The notes: generated from the letters alone by a model not told the origin. A stretch of 32,916 nt of DNA from an uncultured Prochlorococcus sp. (GCA_902526435.1 CABZLA010000011.1:1-32916), one strand, 5' to 3'; shown: positions 1-10,244, counted from the first letter of the stretch. Translations and numbers: made by a program.

Positions 1-2306
1 ATTATTTCAAAAAGCTCTTGAAAGGATTTATCTATTTGAGAATTTATATATTTTTTTTCTAACACAGGCCATTTCTGAAGAGATAATAAAATTTGTTCAG
101 GTTTTTTTTGCAATTTATGCCAAAGTTCTTCAGTAATATGTGGCATAAAGGGATGCATCATAACCAACACATCAGTAAGTACTTTGATTAATATTTTTTC
201 AGATATTTTTCTGTTGTGGGATTCTTTATTATTAAATTTTTGTTTTGCAAATTCAACATACCAATCACAAAAGTCATTCCATGCAAATTCATATAATAAT
301 TTTGCAGATTCGCCTAATTTATATTCAATTAAAAGATTAGATACTTTTGTATTCAACTGATTTAATTTTGATAAAATCCACTTATCAGATAATCCTAAAT
401 ATTTTTCATCACTCTCATTTAAAGAATAATTTTCAGAAAAAGTTTTATTTATTAAAACAAATTTAGTAGCATTCCAAAGTTTATTTGCAAAATTCCTTGA
501 TGCTTCAACTGTTGAAGAAGTATTTTCTTTCCTATCAAAATCAAGCCTTATATCCTGACCAGCGCCAGCGACTTCACGAAGTAAAGCAAATCGTAAAGCA
601 TCAGAACCATATTTATCAATCAACAGTAAAGGATCAATTCCGTTACCTGAACTTTTACTCATTTTTTTATTATTTTCATCTCGAACTAAACCATGAATAT
701 AAACATCTTTGAATGGAATATTATTCGTAAAAGTTTTCCCCATCATTGTCATTCTCGCTACCCAAAAGAAAATAATATCGAAACCGGTAACTAAAACACT
801 ATTTGGATACCATTTTTTAAAATCTGCATCATTGGTATTAGGCCACCCCAATGTAGAAAAAGGCCATAAACCACTTGAAAACCAAGTATCTAAAACATCC
901 TTATCACGAATAAGTTGCAAATTAGACCCAAATTCTTTAGTAGCTTTGCTTAATGCTTCTTTCTCATTTCTGGCAACAACATATGGAGTATTTTGATCTA
1001 TTGAGTCTTCTGATTGTTTTAATACATACCATGCAGGAATTTGATGTCCCCACCATAATTGTCTACTAATACACCAATCATTGATATTATCTAACCAATC
1101 TTTATAAACTTTCTCCCAACGCTGAGGAATAAAGGTAGGCTTTTTAGAATCAAGTTCGCTTAGACAACTTGAAGAAATACTGTCCATTTTCAAAAACCAC
1201 TGGGTTGACAATAATGGCTCAATTGGCACTTTTCCTCTATCAGAAAAAGGTACTGTATTTTTATAGTTTTCTATTTTAGTTAATAAACCTAAAATATCTA
1301 ATTCCTTTATAATTTGTTTTCTAGCATCAAATCTATCTAAATCCTGAAACTTTCCTGCATTAATATTAAGAGTTCCATCTTTATTCATTATATTAATTTG
1401 CTTTAAATTATTCCTTTTGCCAATAGCAAAGTCATTAGGATCATGAGCTGGGGTAACCTTTACACAACCTGTACCAAAATCCTTATCAACATGTATATCA
1501 GAAATAACAGGTATATCTCTATCAACAAAAGGTACTTTCACTTTTTTATCTATATATTTTTTATATCTTTCATCGTTTGGATTTACAGCTAAAGCGGTAT
1601 CTCCCAATAAGGTTTCAGGTCTAGTTGTGGCGACCTCTAAATATTCATCTAAGATTTGACCCTGATCAGAAATTAGTGGGTATTTAAAATGCCATAAGTA
1701 TCCATTAACCTCCTGCATTTCAACTTCAAGATCACTAACTGCTGATTGAGATGCCGGACACCAATTAACTAAATATTCGCCTCTATAAATCAGTTTATTC
1801 TCATGCAAAATATTAAACGCTTCAACAACTGCTTCATTCAATTTTTCATCTAAAGTAAATCGTTCCCTTTCCCAGTCTACAGAATACCCAATCCTCTTTA
1901 ATTGGGATATTATTTTACCCCCACTTTGCTCTTTCCAAATCCAGGCTCTTTTTAAAAATTCTTCTCTTCCAATATCTTCGCTATTTTTACCCTCAGTTTT
2001 TAATTGTTTTTCAAGAATAGTTTGAACGGCTATTGAAGCATGATCAGTGCCAGGTAAGCACAAAACATTTTTACCAAGAAGTCTTTGAAAACGAATAATC
2101 ACGTCTATTAATGCAGTATTGAAAGCATGGCCCATATGCAAAGACCCTGTCACATTTGGAGGCGGAATAACTATACAGAAAGGATCCCCTTTATCATCAG
2201 TATTAGGACTAAATGCTCTTAAACTATCCCATTGCTTTTGCCATTTTTGTTCTACCTGTGAAGGCAAATAATTATTTAATGTAAGTTCATCATTCGACTC
2301 ATTCAT
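1..2306 (-). CDS. valS: Valine--tRNA ligase (ValRS), C-terminal part cut by window edge
   Basis: Charges tRNA-Val with valine in the cytoplasm; a class I synthetase. The minus strand is open from an ATG at 2306 to the left edge, about 768 codons, and a TAA lies in frame just upstream of the ATG. The HIGH-type signature reads HMGH at residues 57-60, after the IPPPNVTG segment. The KMSKS signature (KKMSKSSGNG) falls near residue 550, encoded around 655-665. Between them lies a long insert of the size of the CP1 editing domain, which in this family hydrolyses mischarged Thr-tRNA. The family is usually about 900 residues, so the end of the anticodon-binding domain and the C-terminal coiled coil lie outside the window. 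The HesB-like gene and a tRNA-Val gene lie immediately upstream on the same strand. Confidence 0.97.
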   Translation of the reverse strand, partial: MNESNDELTLNNYLPSQVEQKWQKQWDSLRAFSPNTDDKGDPFCIVIPPPNVTGSLHMGHAFNTALIDVIIRFQRLLGKNVLCLPGTDHASIAVQTILEKQLKTEGKNSEDIGREEFLKRAWIWKEQSGGKIISQLKRIGYSVDWERERFTLDEKLNEAVVEAFNILHENKLIYRGEYLVNWCPASQSAVSDLEVEMQEVNGYLWHFKYPLISDQGQILDEYLEVATTRPETLLGDTALAVNPNDERYKKYIDKKVKVPFVDRDIPVISDIHVDKDFGTGCVKVTPAHDPNDFAIGKRNNLKQINIMNKDGTLNINAGKFQDLDRFDARKQIIKELDILGLLTKIENYKNTVPFSDRGKVPIEPLLSTQWFLKMDSISSSCLSELDSKKPTFIPQRWEKVYKDWLDNINDWCISRQLWWGHQIPAWYVLKQSEDSIDQNTPYVVARNEKEALSKATKEFGSNLQLIRDKDVLDTWFSSGLWPFSTLGWPNTNDADFKKWYPNSVLVTGFDIIFFWVARMTMMGKTFTNNIPFKDVYIHGLVRDENNKKMSKSSGNGIDPLLLIDKYGSDALRFALLREVAGAGQDIRLDFDRKENTSSTVEASRNFANKLWNATKFVLINKTFSENYSLNESDEKYLGLSDKWILSKLNQLNTKVSNLLIEYKLGESAKLLYEFAWNDFCDWYVEFAKQKFNNKESHNRKISEKILIKVLTDVLVMMHPFMPHITEELWHKLQKKPEQILLSLQKWPVLEKKYINSQIDKSFQELFEI

Positions 2307-2397
2307 TTGCAATAGTTATTTCATTAGCTTTTACTTATTTTATATTGATAGAAGCAAATAATTTAAAAAAATATCAGTTTGGAAAATATATGTAAAA

Positions 2398-2739
2398 CTA
2401 CAAAAGTTTAAAACCAGAACCGCATGCACATCTTTTGGCATTTTTAGGAGTTGAGATAAGAAAACCCCCACCACTTAAATCACTGTAATAATCAAGTTTT
2501 AAATCTTTTAACAAGGAAAACTTTTTAGTATCAGCATATAATGTTATGCCTTCAGTTCTGGATATGGGAGATCCGTTACATATACCTGGTTTTAATTTAA
2601 TATGTATCCATCCTTCTGAGCCTATATCATCTTTGATTAAATCAATAAACATTTCACCAGGCGATCCGCCAAAGGAAGCTTGCCTTGAAAGCTCTGAAGC
2701 TGCAATTTGACTGATTGAAAGATTAACGATCTCAGTCAT
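2398..2739 (-). CDS. HesB/IscA-like (A-type) iron-sulfur assembly accessory protein
   Basis: A 113-residue protein resembling the A-type carriers (IscA, ErpA, HesB), which hold Fe-S clusters or iron and hand them to target proteins. The C-terminal CACGSGF (Cys104, Cys106) matches the family's CxC-G-x-x-F ending, and Cys54 in PGICNG sits where the first ligand is expected. The Cys54-Cys104 spacing is about 50 residues, shorter than the roughly 64 of IscA, and the segment before Cys54 is longer, so this is a divergent member. It lies between tRNA-Val (16 nt upstream) and valS (91 nt downstream) on the same strand and may be cotranscribed with either. The family is fairly clear; the client is unknown. 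Confidence 0.8.
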   Translation of the reverse strand: MTEIVNLSISQIAASELSRQASFGGSPGEMFIDLIKDDIGSEGWIHIKLKPGICNGSPISRTEGITLYADTKKFSLLKDLKLDYYSDLSGGGFLISTPKNAKRCACGSGFKLL

Positions 2740-2755
2740 TGTTATAAAAATAAAA

Positions 2756-2827
<72 letters not shown>

Positions 2828-2838
2828 TAATATGATGC

Positions 2839-2844
2839 ATTCTA
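2839..2844 (-). promoter_or_regulatory. Possible -10 element for tRNA-Val
   Basis: The minus strand reads TAGAAT 11 nt before the 5' end of the mature tRNA. This matches the TAnnnT pattern and would place the start point about 4-6 nt upstream of the tRNA. No clear -35 hexamer is seen at 16-18 nt. Inference from spacing only. Confidence 0.3.
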
Positions 2845-2864
2845 GTAGATGATGTTGAAAATTT

Positions 2865-2870
2865 TATACT
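2865..2870 (+). promoter_or_regulatory. Possible -10 element for mazG-speE-speB
   Basis: TATACT lies 55 nt before the mazG ATG and matches the TAnnnT pattern, implying a leader of roughly 50 nt. TTGAAA is only 4 nt upstream, too close to act as its -35. Weak evidence, but it is the best candidate in the 98-nt gap between the divergent tRNA-Val and mazG. Confidence 0.3.
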
Positions 2871-2925
2871 AAGTATTTAAATATTTCACGATTTAGGCAA
2901 AATTGAATAAATAAGATAGGATTTT

Positions 2926-3780
2926 ATGAACTTAAAAAATGGATATAACAATCAGAAAGATAGTGATCTAAGCACTTTAGAGAGTTTCAAGATTTTAATA
3001 TCAAATATTAAATATTTAAAAGATAAAACTTGGGGCTGCCCATGGCAAAAAATGCAGTCACATAAATCCTTAATCCCATTTTTAAATGAAGAAAGTAGTG
3101 AATTTATTGATGCAATTTATGAAAAAAACGCGAATAATATTTGTGAAGAATTAGGAGATCTCTTATTACAAATAATGCTTCATGCGGAAATTGGCTTTGA
3201 AGAAAAACAATTTGAATTAAAGGATGTTATTGAAAATTTAAATAAAAAAATTATTAATAGACATCCGTATATTTTTAAAAAAAAAGAAAAAGTTTCTTTA
3301 AAAAGGTCACAAGAAATTTGGGAAAATATTAAAATTTCAGAAAATAAGACATTCTATAAGAAATCATCAATTAGTAGAAAATTGAATTCAAAAATAAAAA
3401 GTTTACCTGCAACTATAGGCTCAAACCAGATTACGAATACTGTTAAAGAATACGGTTTTAAGTGGGAAAGTAGTAAAAAAATTTTTGATAAATTAGATGA
3501 AGAAATATGTGAATTAAAAGAGGCAATAAAAAGCAAAAAAGCACATGATATAAAAGATGAATTTGGAGATGTTTACTTTACTTTGATAAGTCTTTCAAAC
3601 TTTCTAAAAATAAATCCAGAATCATCTCTTCAAAAAACTAATAAAAAATTTTTAGACAGATTTGCAATAATTGAAGATCAGGTAGGAGATAATATTAAAA
3701 AACAAAACCCAGAAGATTTCCAGCAGCTTTGGGAAGTTGCTAAAAAAACACTAATGAGAAAAAAATTGAAAAAAAAATGA
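2926..3780 (+). CDS. mazG: MazG nucleoside triphosphate pyrophosphohydrolase
   Basis: Hydrolyses (d)NTPs to the monophosphate and pyrophosphate; the family is linked to house-cleaning of aberrant nucleotides and to (p)ppGpp levels. The protein has 284 residues with two MazG repeats. The first starts with GCPWQKMQSH and carries the metal-binding pattern EESSE ... EELGDLL. The second carries EEICELKEA ... DEFGDVYF. This tandem layout and length match the cellular, E. coli-type MazG rather than the short single-domain phage versions. The ATG at 2926 has a GATAGGA about 6 nt upstream. It heads an overlapping run: its TGA shares the ATGA at 3777-3780 with the speE start, so translation of the two is probably coupled. 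Confidence 0.94.
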   Translation: MNLKNGYNNQKDSDLSTLESFKILISNIKYLKDKTWGCPWQKMQSHKSLIPFLNEESSEFIDAIYEKNANNICEELGDLLLQIMLHAEIGFEEKQFELKDVIENLNKKIINRHPYIFKKKEKVSLKRSQEIWENIKISENKTFYKKSSISRKLNSKIKSLPATIGSNQITNTVKEYGFKWESSKKIFDKLDEEICELKEAIKSKKAHDIKDEFGDVYFTLISLSNFLKINPESSLQKTNKKFLDRFAIIEDQVGDNIKKQNPEDFQQLWEVAKKTLMRKKLKKK

Positions 3781-4628
3781 AAGATATGCCAACGTGGATA
3801 GATGAGTACCACAAAGGCTCAAGATTTGGGCTCAATGGGAAAGTATTACTTAAAAAAAATTCTAAATATCAAGAAATCCTCATTCTAGAGAATGATCTTT
3901 ATGGTAAAGCTTTAATGTTAAATGGATGTTGGATGACCTCATTGAGAGACGAGAAATATTATCATGAATGTCTTGTTCATCCAGCGTTAAGTAGCATTGA
4001 TAAGAAATCTCACGTACTGATTATTGGAGGGGGTGATGGTGGCACTGCAAGAGAATGCTTAAAATACTCTCAAGTTGCAAAAATTGATTTGGTAGAAATT
4101 GATGAAGAAGTCATAAAAGTATCTAAAACATTTTTAAAAGAAATTGGAGGTGAAGCGTGGAGTGATAAAAGACTAGCTATACATATTTATGATGGAGTTA
4201 AATGGGTAGAAAAAACTAAAGATAATTTTTATGATGTTATTTTTATAGATTGTTCAGATCCATCAGAATTGTCTAATTTATTATTTACAGATTCCTTTTA
4301 TAAAGAATGTAAAAGAATACTTACGAGGAAAGGGATATTAGCGACTCAAAGTGAATCGCCTGAATCATTCAAAAATATTCATATTCATATTCTGAAATCA
4401 CTCAATAGAATATTCAAATTATCTGAAACTATGTATTCATTTGTACCCATATATCCAAGTGGGATTTGGAGTTGGACATTCGCTTCAGAAGAAGAATTAA
4501 ATTTATCAAAAGTCAATTACAAAGAAGTTATGAAAATAGAAAAGGGTTGTGATATTTGGAATTTAAATTTTCAAAATGCTGCATTCAAAATGATGCCAAA
4601 TAAAATTGTTAAAGAACTCAATTCGTGA
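3777..4628 (+). CDS. speE: Spermidine synthase (polyamine aminopropyltransferase)
   Basis: Transfers an aminopropyl group from decarboxylated S-adenosylmethionine to putrescine, giving spermidine. The 283-residue protein has the N-terminal WIDEYHKG segment, the YYHE motif at residues 61-64, the nucleotide-binding GGGDGGTARE from residue 84, an acidic VEIDEE after it and DCSDP at 158-162. Where many family members read DPIGPA, this one reads DPSELS, a change next to the substrate site. The start used is the ATG overlapping the mazG stop; an in-frame ATG at 3786 is also possible. It is followed directly by speB, which makes its putrescine substrate. The exact acceptor amine is not proven by sequence. 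Confidence 0.93.
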   Translation: MKDMPTWIDEYHKGSRFGLNGKVLLKKNSKYQEILILENDLYGKALMLNGCWMTSLRDEKYYHECLVHPALSSIDKKSHVLIIGGGDGGTARECLKYSQVAKIDLVEIDEEVIKVSKTFLKEIGGEAWSDKRLAIHIYDGVKWVEKTKDNFYDVIFIDCSDPSELSNLLFTDSFYKECKRILTRKGILATQSESPESFKNIHIHILKSLNRIFKLSETMYSFVPIYPSGIWSWTFASEEELNLSKVNYKEVMKIEKGCDIWNLNFQNAAFKMMPNKIVKELNS

Positions 4629-4630
4629 AG

Positions 4631-5515
4631 ATGATCAATAAAAATTTATTTGATAACGAAAGTGCAATTTTTATGGGTGCTAAAAGAAATCCTGATGATT
4701 GTTCAATTGGAATATTTGGAGTCAATTATGATGGTACATGCTCTTATAAGTCAGGCACTAGATTTGGTCCAAATGCCATAAGGCTAGTAAGCACATGCTT
4801 AGAGACATTTTGTCCAAGATTAGGAAAAGATTTAGAAGATTTTACTTATGTTGATTTTGGTTCACTAGAAATAGATAAAAATGACTCAAAGTCTGTCATT
4901 AAAGCAGTCAAATCAGCAACAGATTTCATTATGAATAGAAAGCTTACTCCCATTATGCTTGGAGGTGAGCACTCTATTACTAGTGGTGCTATTGAGGCGT
5001 TAGTAAATAAATATCCAGATCTGATTTTAATTCAACTAGATGCTCATGCAGATCTAAGAACCTCATATATGGGGAATATACATAGTCATGCTTGTGCAAT
5101 GCAAAGATGCTTAGATATTTTACCTGAAAAAAAGATTTTACAAGTCGGAATAAGAAGTGGTACCAAAGAAGAGTTTAAATTTATGAGTCAACAAAAGCAA
5201 TTAGTAAAATTCTTGCCAGGAGGAAATGCTCAAGAATTTAAAAAAGCCCTTCTTCCTTACTCTAATTCACCAATATATTTAACAATAGATTTGGATTGGT
5301 TTGATCCAAGTTTATTATCTGGTACGGGAACTCCAGAACCAGGAGGTTTTTTTTGGAATGACTTTGAAGTAATTCTTGAAACTCTAAAAGACTTTAAAAT
5401 TGTCGCTTCAGATATTGTGGAATTATCTCCAGAAATTGATAGTAGCGGAGTTAGTAGTATAGTTGCCGCAAAAGTACTGAGAAGCTTAATTATGTCAGTA
5501 CAAAATATGCAATAA
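4631..5515 (+). CDS. speB: Agmatinase / ureohydrolase (arginase family)
   Basis: Predicted to split agmatine into putrescine and urea, supplying SpeE encoded just upstream. Numbered from the ATG at 4631 (294 residues), the binuclear manganese ligands are visible: GGEHSIT with His114, DAHADLR with Asp137, His139 and Asp141, and TIDLDWFDP with Asp220 and Asp222, followed by GTGTPEPGG. The N-terminal YKSGTRFGPNAIR matches the substrate-loop region of the family. A GTG at 4625 that overlaps the speE TGA is an alternative start adding two residues. Arginase or another guanidino-substrate hydrolase cannot be excluded from motifs alone, but the pairing with speE favours agmatinase. Confidence 0.9.
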   Translation: MINKNLFDNESAIFMGAKRNPDDCSIGIFGVNYDGTCSYKSGTRFGPNAIRLVSTCLETFCPRLGKDLEDFTYVDFGSLEIDKNDSKSVIKAVKSATDFIMNRKLTPIMLGGEHSITSGAIEALVNKYPDLILIQLDAHADLRTSYMGNIHSHACAMQRCLDILPEKKILQVGIRSGTKEEFKFMSQQKQLVKFLPGGNAQEFKKALLPYSNSPIYLTIDLDWFDPSLLSGTGTPEPGGFFWNDFEVILETLKDFKIVASDIVELSPEIDSSGVSSIVAAKVLRSLIMSVQNMQ

Positions 5516-5565
5516 AAAATTTCTAAACTAGAGTATGTAAAGCTAAATAACTCATTAAATGTTTC

Positions 5566-6678
5566 ATGGATTTGCTTAAAAGTCCACTTTATTCAAAATA
5601 TATTGAGTCAAATGCAAAGTTAGTCAATTTTGCAGGTTGGGAAATGCCCATATCCTTTTCGGGATTAATAAACGAACATGAATCAGTAAGAACATCAGCA
5701 GGATTCTTTGATATTTCCCACATGGGTGTAATTTCTCTTAGAGGAATTAATCCAAAAGAATATATTCAAAAATTTTTTCCTACTAATTTATATTCCTTTT
5801 CAGAAGGACAAGGGCTTTATACATTAATGCTTAATAAAAAGGGAGGAATAATAGATGACCTAATAATTTATGACCTTGGTCAACAAGAAGAGGATATCTC
5901 AGAAATCTTTTTAATAGTAAATGCGAGCAGATACCAAATTGATTTTTCTTGGATTAAAAATAATCTAAATACCAATAATATTTCAATATCAAATGCTAAA
6001 AAAGATAAGGTCCTCTTTGCACTACAAGGCAAAAATTCCTTTAAATTATTCGAAGAATGGATTAAATCATCGATTTCATATATCCCTTACTTTGGTTGTG
6101 AATATAAAATCTTTAAACATATTTCGTCCAAAGATAAGATTTTCTTTTCGAAAACGGGCTATACAGGTGAAAACGGTTTAGAAATCCTATTATCCGCAAA
6201 AGCAGCAATTAATTTGTGGGATTTCTTAGTTTCGAAAAATATTAAGCCTTGTGGTTTAGGTGCTAGAGATACCTTAAGACTTGAAGCAGGAATGCACTTA
6301 TATGGACAAGATTTAGATGAAACAACTACACCATATGAAGCAGGATTAGGTTGGCTAGTACATTTAGAAAATAATCATGACTTTTTTGGAAGAGAGTTTC
6401 TTGAAAAACAATCAAGACTTGGTATTAATAAAAAGTTAGTTGGTCTAAATATTGAAGGGAGAGCTATTGGAAGAAAAGGATGCGAAGTATTTAAAGATGG
6501 AGAAAATATTGGAACTATAACTAGCGGTAGTTGGTCCCCTACTAAGCAAAAGGCAATAGCTTTTGCTTATATTCAAAATTCTTACGCTACTTTAAATAAT
6601 GTTGTTGAAATTTTAATCAGAGGTAAAACATTTAAAGGGACCATATCGAAAAGAGCTTTTTATAAAAAAGATATTTAA
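5566..6678 (+). CDS. gcvT: Aminomethyltransferase, glycine cleavage system T protein
   Basis: T protein of the glycine cleavage complex. It moves the methylene carbon from the aminomethyl-lipoyl arm of H protein to tetrahydrofolate and releases ammonia. The 370-residue length is normal. Family features: the N-terminal [15 protein letters not shown] at about 49-54, [12 protein letters not shown] with the catalytic-region Asp97/Asp98, [27 protein letters not shown], and the C-terminal barrel with ITSGSWSP. The ATG at 5566 is the only sensible start; a 50-nt gap separates it from speB. No other gcv gene is in the window. In cyanobacteria the complex works in photorespiratory glycine recycling. 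Confidence 0.96.
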   Translation: MDLLKSPLYSKYIESNAKLVNFAGWEMPISFSGLINEHESVRTSAGFFDISHMGVISLRGINPKEYIQKFFPTNLYSFSEGQGLYTLMLNKKGGIIDDLIIYDLGQQEEDISEIFLIVNASRYQIDFSWIKNNLNTNNISISNAKKDKVLFALQGKNSFKLFEEWIKSSISYIPYFGCEYKIFKHISSKDKIFFSKTGYTGENGLEILLSAKAAINLWDFLVSKNIKPCGLGARDTLRLEAGMHLYGQDLDETTTPYEAGLGWLVHLENNHDFFGREFLEKQSRLGINKKLVGLNIEGRAIGRKGCEVFKDGENIGTITSGSWSPTKQKAIAFAYIQNSYATLNNVVEILIRGKTFKGTISKRAFYKKDI

Positions 6679-6736
6679 CTAAATTTACCCTTGAAGAATT
6701 ATTATTGTTAATTATTGCTCAATAAGTCATTTCTAG

Positions 6737-8533
6737 ATGCGAAACAAAATTTGTGAAGAACTCAATAAGTCAGATATTGGGAAAGTAGTTAATTTATGTG
6801 GATGGGTTGATCGAAGAAGAGATCATGGTGGAGTAATTTTTATAGATTTGCGTGATCATAGTGGATTTATGCAAATTACTATTAATCCTGAAGATGGTAA
6901 GACTCTTTTTAAACAGGCTGAGATTTTGAGAAATGAAACTGTGATAATGGTTTATGGAATTGTTAATGAAAGGCCAAAAGATTCGATAAATAAAAATATT
7001 CTCACTGGAGAGTTAGAACTAAAAGTTAAAGATCTACAAATTCTTAATCAAATAAAAAATAATTTACCATTTCCTATCTCAGTTCATGATTATGAAAATA
7101 CAAAAGAAGAGCTTAGACTAAAATATAGATATTTAGATCTAAGAAGAGGTAAATTACTCAAAAATTTAAAAACAAGGCATAAAATTATTAAAGCAGTAAG
7201 AGAATATCTTGATAATTCTGGATTTACAGAGGTCGAAACACCATTACTTACAAAATCGACTCCAGAAGGAGCTAGAGATTTTTTAGTTCCAGCTAGGCTT
7301 TCAAACGGTGAGTTTTTTGCTTTACCACAATCTCCACAATTATTTAAACAACTTTTAATGGTAGGAGGGTTAGACAAGTACTATCAAATCGCAAAATGTT
7401 TCCGTGATGAAGATCTAAGAGCTGATAGACAACCAGAATTTACTCAACTTGATATTGAAATGAGTTTTATAAGTGAAGAAGAAATCATTTCTTTTAATGA
7501 AAAACTAATAAAAAATGTATGGGAAAATGTACTAAATATAAACTTCAATGAGGAGTTTCCAAGAATGACTTGGCAGGAGGCCATGGACAACTATGGAACA
7601 GATAGACCAGATACAAGATATGAAATGTTACTTAAAAATTTAGGTGGGATACTTGGCAATATTGGTTTTAACATTTTCACTAAAGCAATTCAGAATGGCG
7701 GAGCAATAAAATCCATAACTATTAAAGATGGCAACACAAGTATTAGTAACGTTCGAATCAAACCTGGAGGAGATATTTTTAAAGTTGCCCAAGATGCAGG
7801 AGCTGGAGGTTTAGCATTCATAAGAGTTAAAGGAGATGAACTTGAAACAATTGGGGCAATAAAAAATAATTTAAATAAAGATCATATCTCTAATATTTTA
7901 AAAATAACAGAAGCAAAAGATGGGGACTTAATTCTTTTAGGGGCTGGGAATACTCAAATTGTAAATCAATCATTAGATAGAGTCAGACAATATATTGCAA
8001 AAGATTTAAAGCTAATAAAGAAGGATAAATGGAACTTTTTATGGGTCACAGATTTCCCTATGTTTGAAATGAATGAAGAAGAAAAACGATTTGAAGCTTT
8101 ACACCATCCGTTTTGTTCTCCTAAAAATATTAAGCTTGAAGATTTAAAAGAATTAAAAGAAAAAATAGAGAGCTCTACAGCACATGCTTATGACTTAGTA
8201 CTAAATGGATTAGAGTTAGGAGGTGGTTCTCTGCGTATCCATCAAGCTGAAATGCAAAGAGAAGTTCTCAGAACAGTTGGATTAACAGATAATCAAATTA
8301 ATGAAAAATTTGGTTTTTTAATTGAAGCTCTCGAAATGGGTGCTCCACCTCATGGGGGAATAGCATTTGGGGTAGATCGGATAACAATGCTAATTTTGGG
8401 GGAAGATTCAATTAGGGAAACAATCGCTTTTCCAAAAAATCAACAAGCAAAATGTCTTCTTACAAATGCACCTTCAAATGTCTCCAAATCCCAATTAAAA
8501 GAATTAGATATTGAAATAACAATTGATGAATAA
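6737..8533 (+). CDS. aspS: Aspartate--tRNA ligase (AspRS)
   Basis: Class II synthetase that attaches aspartate to tRNA. At 598 residues it is the long bacterial type: an N-terminal OB-fold anticodon-binding domain ([20 protein letters not shown]), the catalytic core with motif 2 around [18 protein letters not shown], an inserted GAD-like domain in the middle (roughly 290-420), and motif 3 [15 protein letters not shown] near the C-terminus. Whether it is discriminating or also charges tRNA-Asn cannot be told by eye; many bacteria with GatCAB use a non-discriminating form. It stands alone, 58 nt after gcvT and 73 nt before pyrG. Confidence 0.97.
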   Translation: MRNKICEELNKSDIGKVVNLCGWVDRRRDHGGVIFIDLRDHSGFMQITINPEDGKTLFKQAEILRNETVIMVYGIVNERPKDSINKNILTGELELKVKDLQILNQIKNNLPFPISVHDYENTKEELRLKYRYLDLRRGKLLKNLKTRHKIIKAVREYLDNSGFTEVETPLLTKSTPEGARDFLVPARLSNGEFFALPQSPQLFKQLLMVGGLDKYYQIAKCFRDEDLRADRQPEFTQLDIEMSFISEEEIISFNEKLIKNVWENVLNINFNEEFPRMTWQEAMDNYGTDRPDTRYEMLLKNLGGILGNIGFNIFTKAIQNGGAIKSITIKDGNTSISNVRIKPGGDIFKVAQDAGAGGLAFIRVKGDELETIGAIKNNLNKDHISNILKITEAKDGDLILLGAGNTQIVNQSLDRVRQYIAKDLKLIKKDKWNFLWVTDFPMFEMNEEEKRFEALHHPFCSPKNIKLEDLKELKEKIESSTAHAYDLVLNGLELGGGSLRIHQAEMQREVLRTVGLTDNQINEKFGFLIEALEMGAPPHGGIAFGVDRITMLILGEDSIRETIAFPKNQQAKCLLTNAPSNVSKSQLKELDIEITIDE

Positions 8534-8577
8534 ACTATTTATGGATGATCAATAAATTTTTTGTTTAAATAAAATAT

Positions 8578-8585
8578 AAGGAGGT
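8578..8585 (+). promoter_or_regulatory. Shine-Dalgarno-like AAGGAGGT, displaced from the pyrG start
   Basis: AAGGAGGT is a full 8-nt complement to the usual 3' end of 16S rRNA, but it ends 21 nt before the pyrG ATG at 8607, too far for ordinary use. In the pyrG frame a TAA at 8592-8594 rules out an upstream start. A GTG at 8587 opens only a three-codon frame and lies too close to the motif. It may be chance, a ribosome standby site or part of a control element. Confidence 0.4.
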
Positions 8586-8606
8586 TGTGCTTAATTAAAA
8601 TATTTC

Positions 8607-10217
8607 ATGTCAAAATTTGTTTTTGTTACTGGAGGAGTTGTTTCTAGCATTGGTAAAGGTATTGTTGCGGCAAGCTTAGGAAGATTATTAAAATCAAGAG
8701 GATATAGCGTTTCAATACTTAAACTAGATCCTTATCTAAATGTTGACCCAGGCACAATGAGCCCCTTTCAACATGGCGAAGTTTTTGTTACCGAAGATGG
8801 AGCTGAAACAGATTTAGATTTAGGTCACTATGAGAGATTTACTGACACTGCAATGACTCGTTTAAATAGTGTTACAACAGGATCTATCTATCAAGCAGTT
8901 ATTAATAAAGAAAGAAAAGGCAATTATAACGGAGGTACAGTGCAAGTTATTCCTCACATCACAGGAGAAATAAGAGAAAGGATTCATAGAGTAGCATCAA
9001 ACAGCAATGCTGACATTATCATAACTGAGATTGGTGGAACAGTAGGAGATATTGAATCTTTACCATTTTTAGAAGCGATAAGAGAATTTAAAAATGATGT
9101 TAACAAAAATGATGTTGCTTATATCCATGTAACTTTACTTCCTTACATCAAAACTTCTGGTGAAATAAAAACTAAACCTACTCAACATTCTGTTAAGGAG
9201 TTAAGATCCATCGGCATACAACCAGATTTACTTGTATGCAGGAGTGATAAAGAAATTAATGAAGGGCTCAAAAGAAAACTCAGTGGTTTCTGCGGAGTTA
9301 ATCTTAATTGTGTAATTGAAGCATTAGATGCTGATAGTATTTATTCAGTTCCTCTTTCTCTAAAAAATGAAGGTTTATGTAAAGAGACTTTAAAATGTCT
9401 AGAACTCGAAGATAAAGAATGCGATTTAGAGAATTGGGAAAAAATAATTCATAATCTTAGAAATCCCGGTAACCCTATAAAAGTTGCTTTAGTTGGAAAA
9501 TATATAGAACTTGGTGATGCATACCTATCAGTAGTAGAGGCATTAAGGCATGCTTGCATTGAACAAAAAGCTTTATTAGATTTGTATTGGGTAAGTGCTG
9601 AATTGATCGAGGAGAAATCAGCCGAAGAGTACTTAAATGATGTTGATGCAATTGTCGTCCCAGGAGGATTTGGAAATAGAGGTGTTAATGGAAAAATTGA
9701 GGCAATACAATTTGCAAGAGAAAGAAAAATTCCTTTCCTAGGTTTATGTTTAGGTATGCAATGCGCAGTAATAGAATGGGCAAGAAATCTAGCTCAATTA
9801 CCGGGTGCATCTAGCTCTGAATTAAACCCAGACTCTCCAAACCCTGTAATACATTTATTACCTGAGCAAGAAGATATCGTTGATCTTGGAGGCACTATGA
9901 GGTTAGGAGTTTATCCTTGTAGACTTCAAAAAAATACAACTGGTAAAGAGTTATATAACGAAGATGTTGTATATGAGAGACATCGACATAGATATGAATT
10001 TAATAATTACTATAAACAAAGTTTTTTAGATTCTGGATACAAAATCAGTGGTACATCACCAGATGGAAGATTAGTGGAGTTAATTGAATTAGTTGATCAT
10101 CCATATTTTTTAGCATGTCAATACCATCCTGAATTCTTATCAAGGCCAGGAAAGCCACATCCATTATTTAAGGGTTTGATCAAAGCATCAAAGGAAAAAT
10201 TAGAGCGATCAAATTAA
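8607..10217 (+). CDS. pyrG: CTP synthase (glutamine-hydrolysing)
   Basis: Makes CTP from UTP, ATP and glutamine, the last step of pyrimidine nucleotide synthesis. The 536-residue, two-domain layout is standard. The N-terminal amidoligase domain (about 1-270) begins [16 protein letters not shown] and contains [14 protein letters not shown] and the [11 protein letters not shown] segment. The C-terminal class I glutamine amidotransferase domain has the nucleophile Cys381 in GLCLGMQ and the His507/Glu509 pair in CQYHPEF. The PGGFGNRG oxyanion segment is present. The start is fixed by an in-frame TAA shortly upstream. A strong but misplaced Shine-Dalgarno-like sequence lies in the 73-nt leader. 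Confidence 0.98.
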   Translation: MSKFVFVTGGVVSSIGKGIVAASLGRLLKSRGYSVSILKLDPYLNVDPGTMSPFQHGEVFVTEDGAETDLDLGHYERFTDTAMTRLNSVTTGSIYQAVINKERKGNYNGGTVQVIPHITGEIRERIHRVASNSNADIIITEIGGTVGDIESLPFLEAIREFKNDVNKNDVAYIHVTLLPYIKTSGEIKTKPTQHSVKELRSIGIQPDLLVCRSDKEINEGLKRKLSGFCGVNLNCVIEALDADSIYSVPLSLKNEGLCKETLKCLELEDKECDLENWEKIIHNLRNPGNPIKVALVGKYIELGDAYLSVVEALRHACIEQKALLDLYWVSAELIEEKSAEEYLNDVDAIVVPGGFGNRGVNGKIEAIQFARERKIPFLGLCLGMQCAVIEWARNLAQLPGASSSELNPDSPNPVIHLLPEQEDIVDLGGTMRLGVYPCRLQKNTTGKELYNEDVVYERHRHRYEFNNYYKQSFLDSGYKISGTSPDGRLVELIELVDHPYFLACQYHPEFLSRPGKPHPLFKGLIKASKEKLERSN

Positions 10218-10244
10218 TATTCTTTATTTTTCTTGAATGAAAAA

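Noticed and set aside
485-996. Two plus-strand open frames (75 and 95 codons) in tandem.
   Set aside because: They lie antisense to the well-conserved valS frame, have no family motifs and no ribosome site.
2926-3780. Phage-acquired mazG.
   Set aside because: The gene has the two-domain cellular layout and composition like its neighbours, with no phage genes nearby.
5516-5565. NtcA-type GTAN8TAC site ahead of gcvT.
   Set aside because: The second half-site does not match, and no -10 lies at the required distance.
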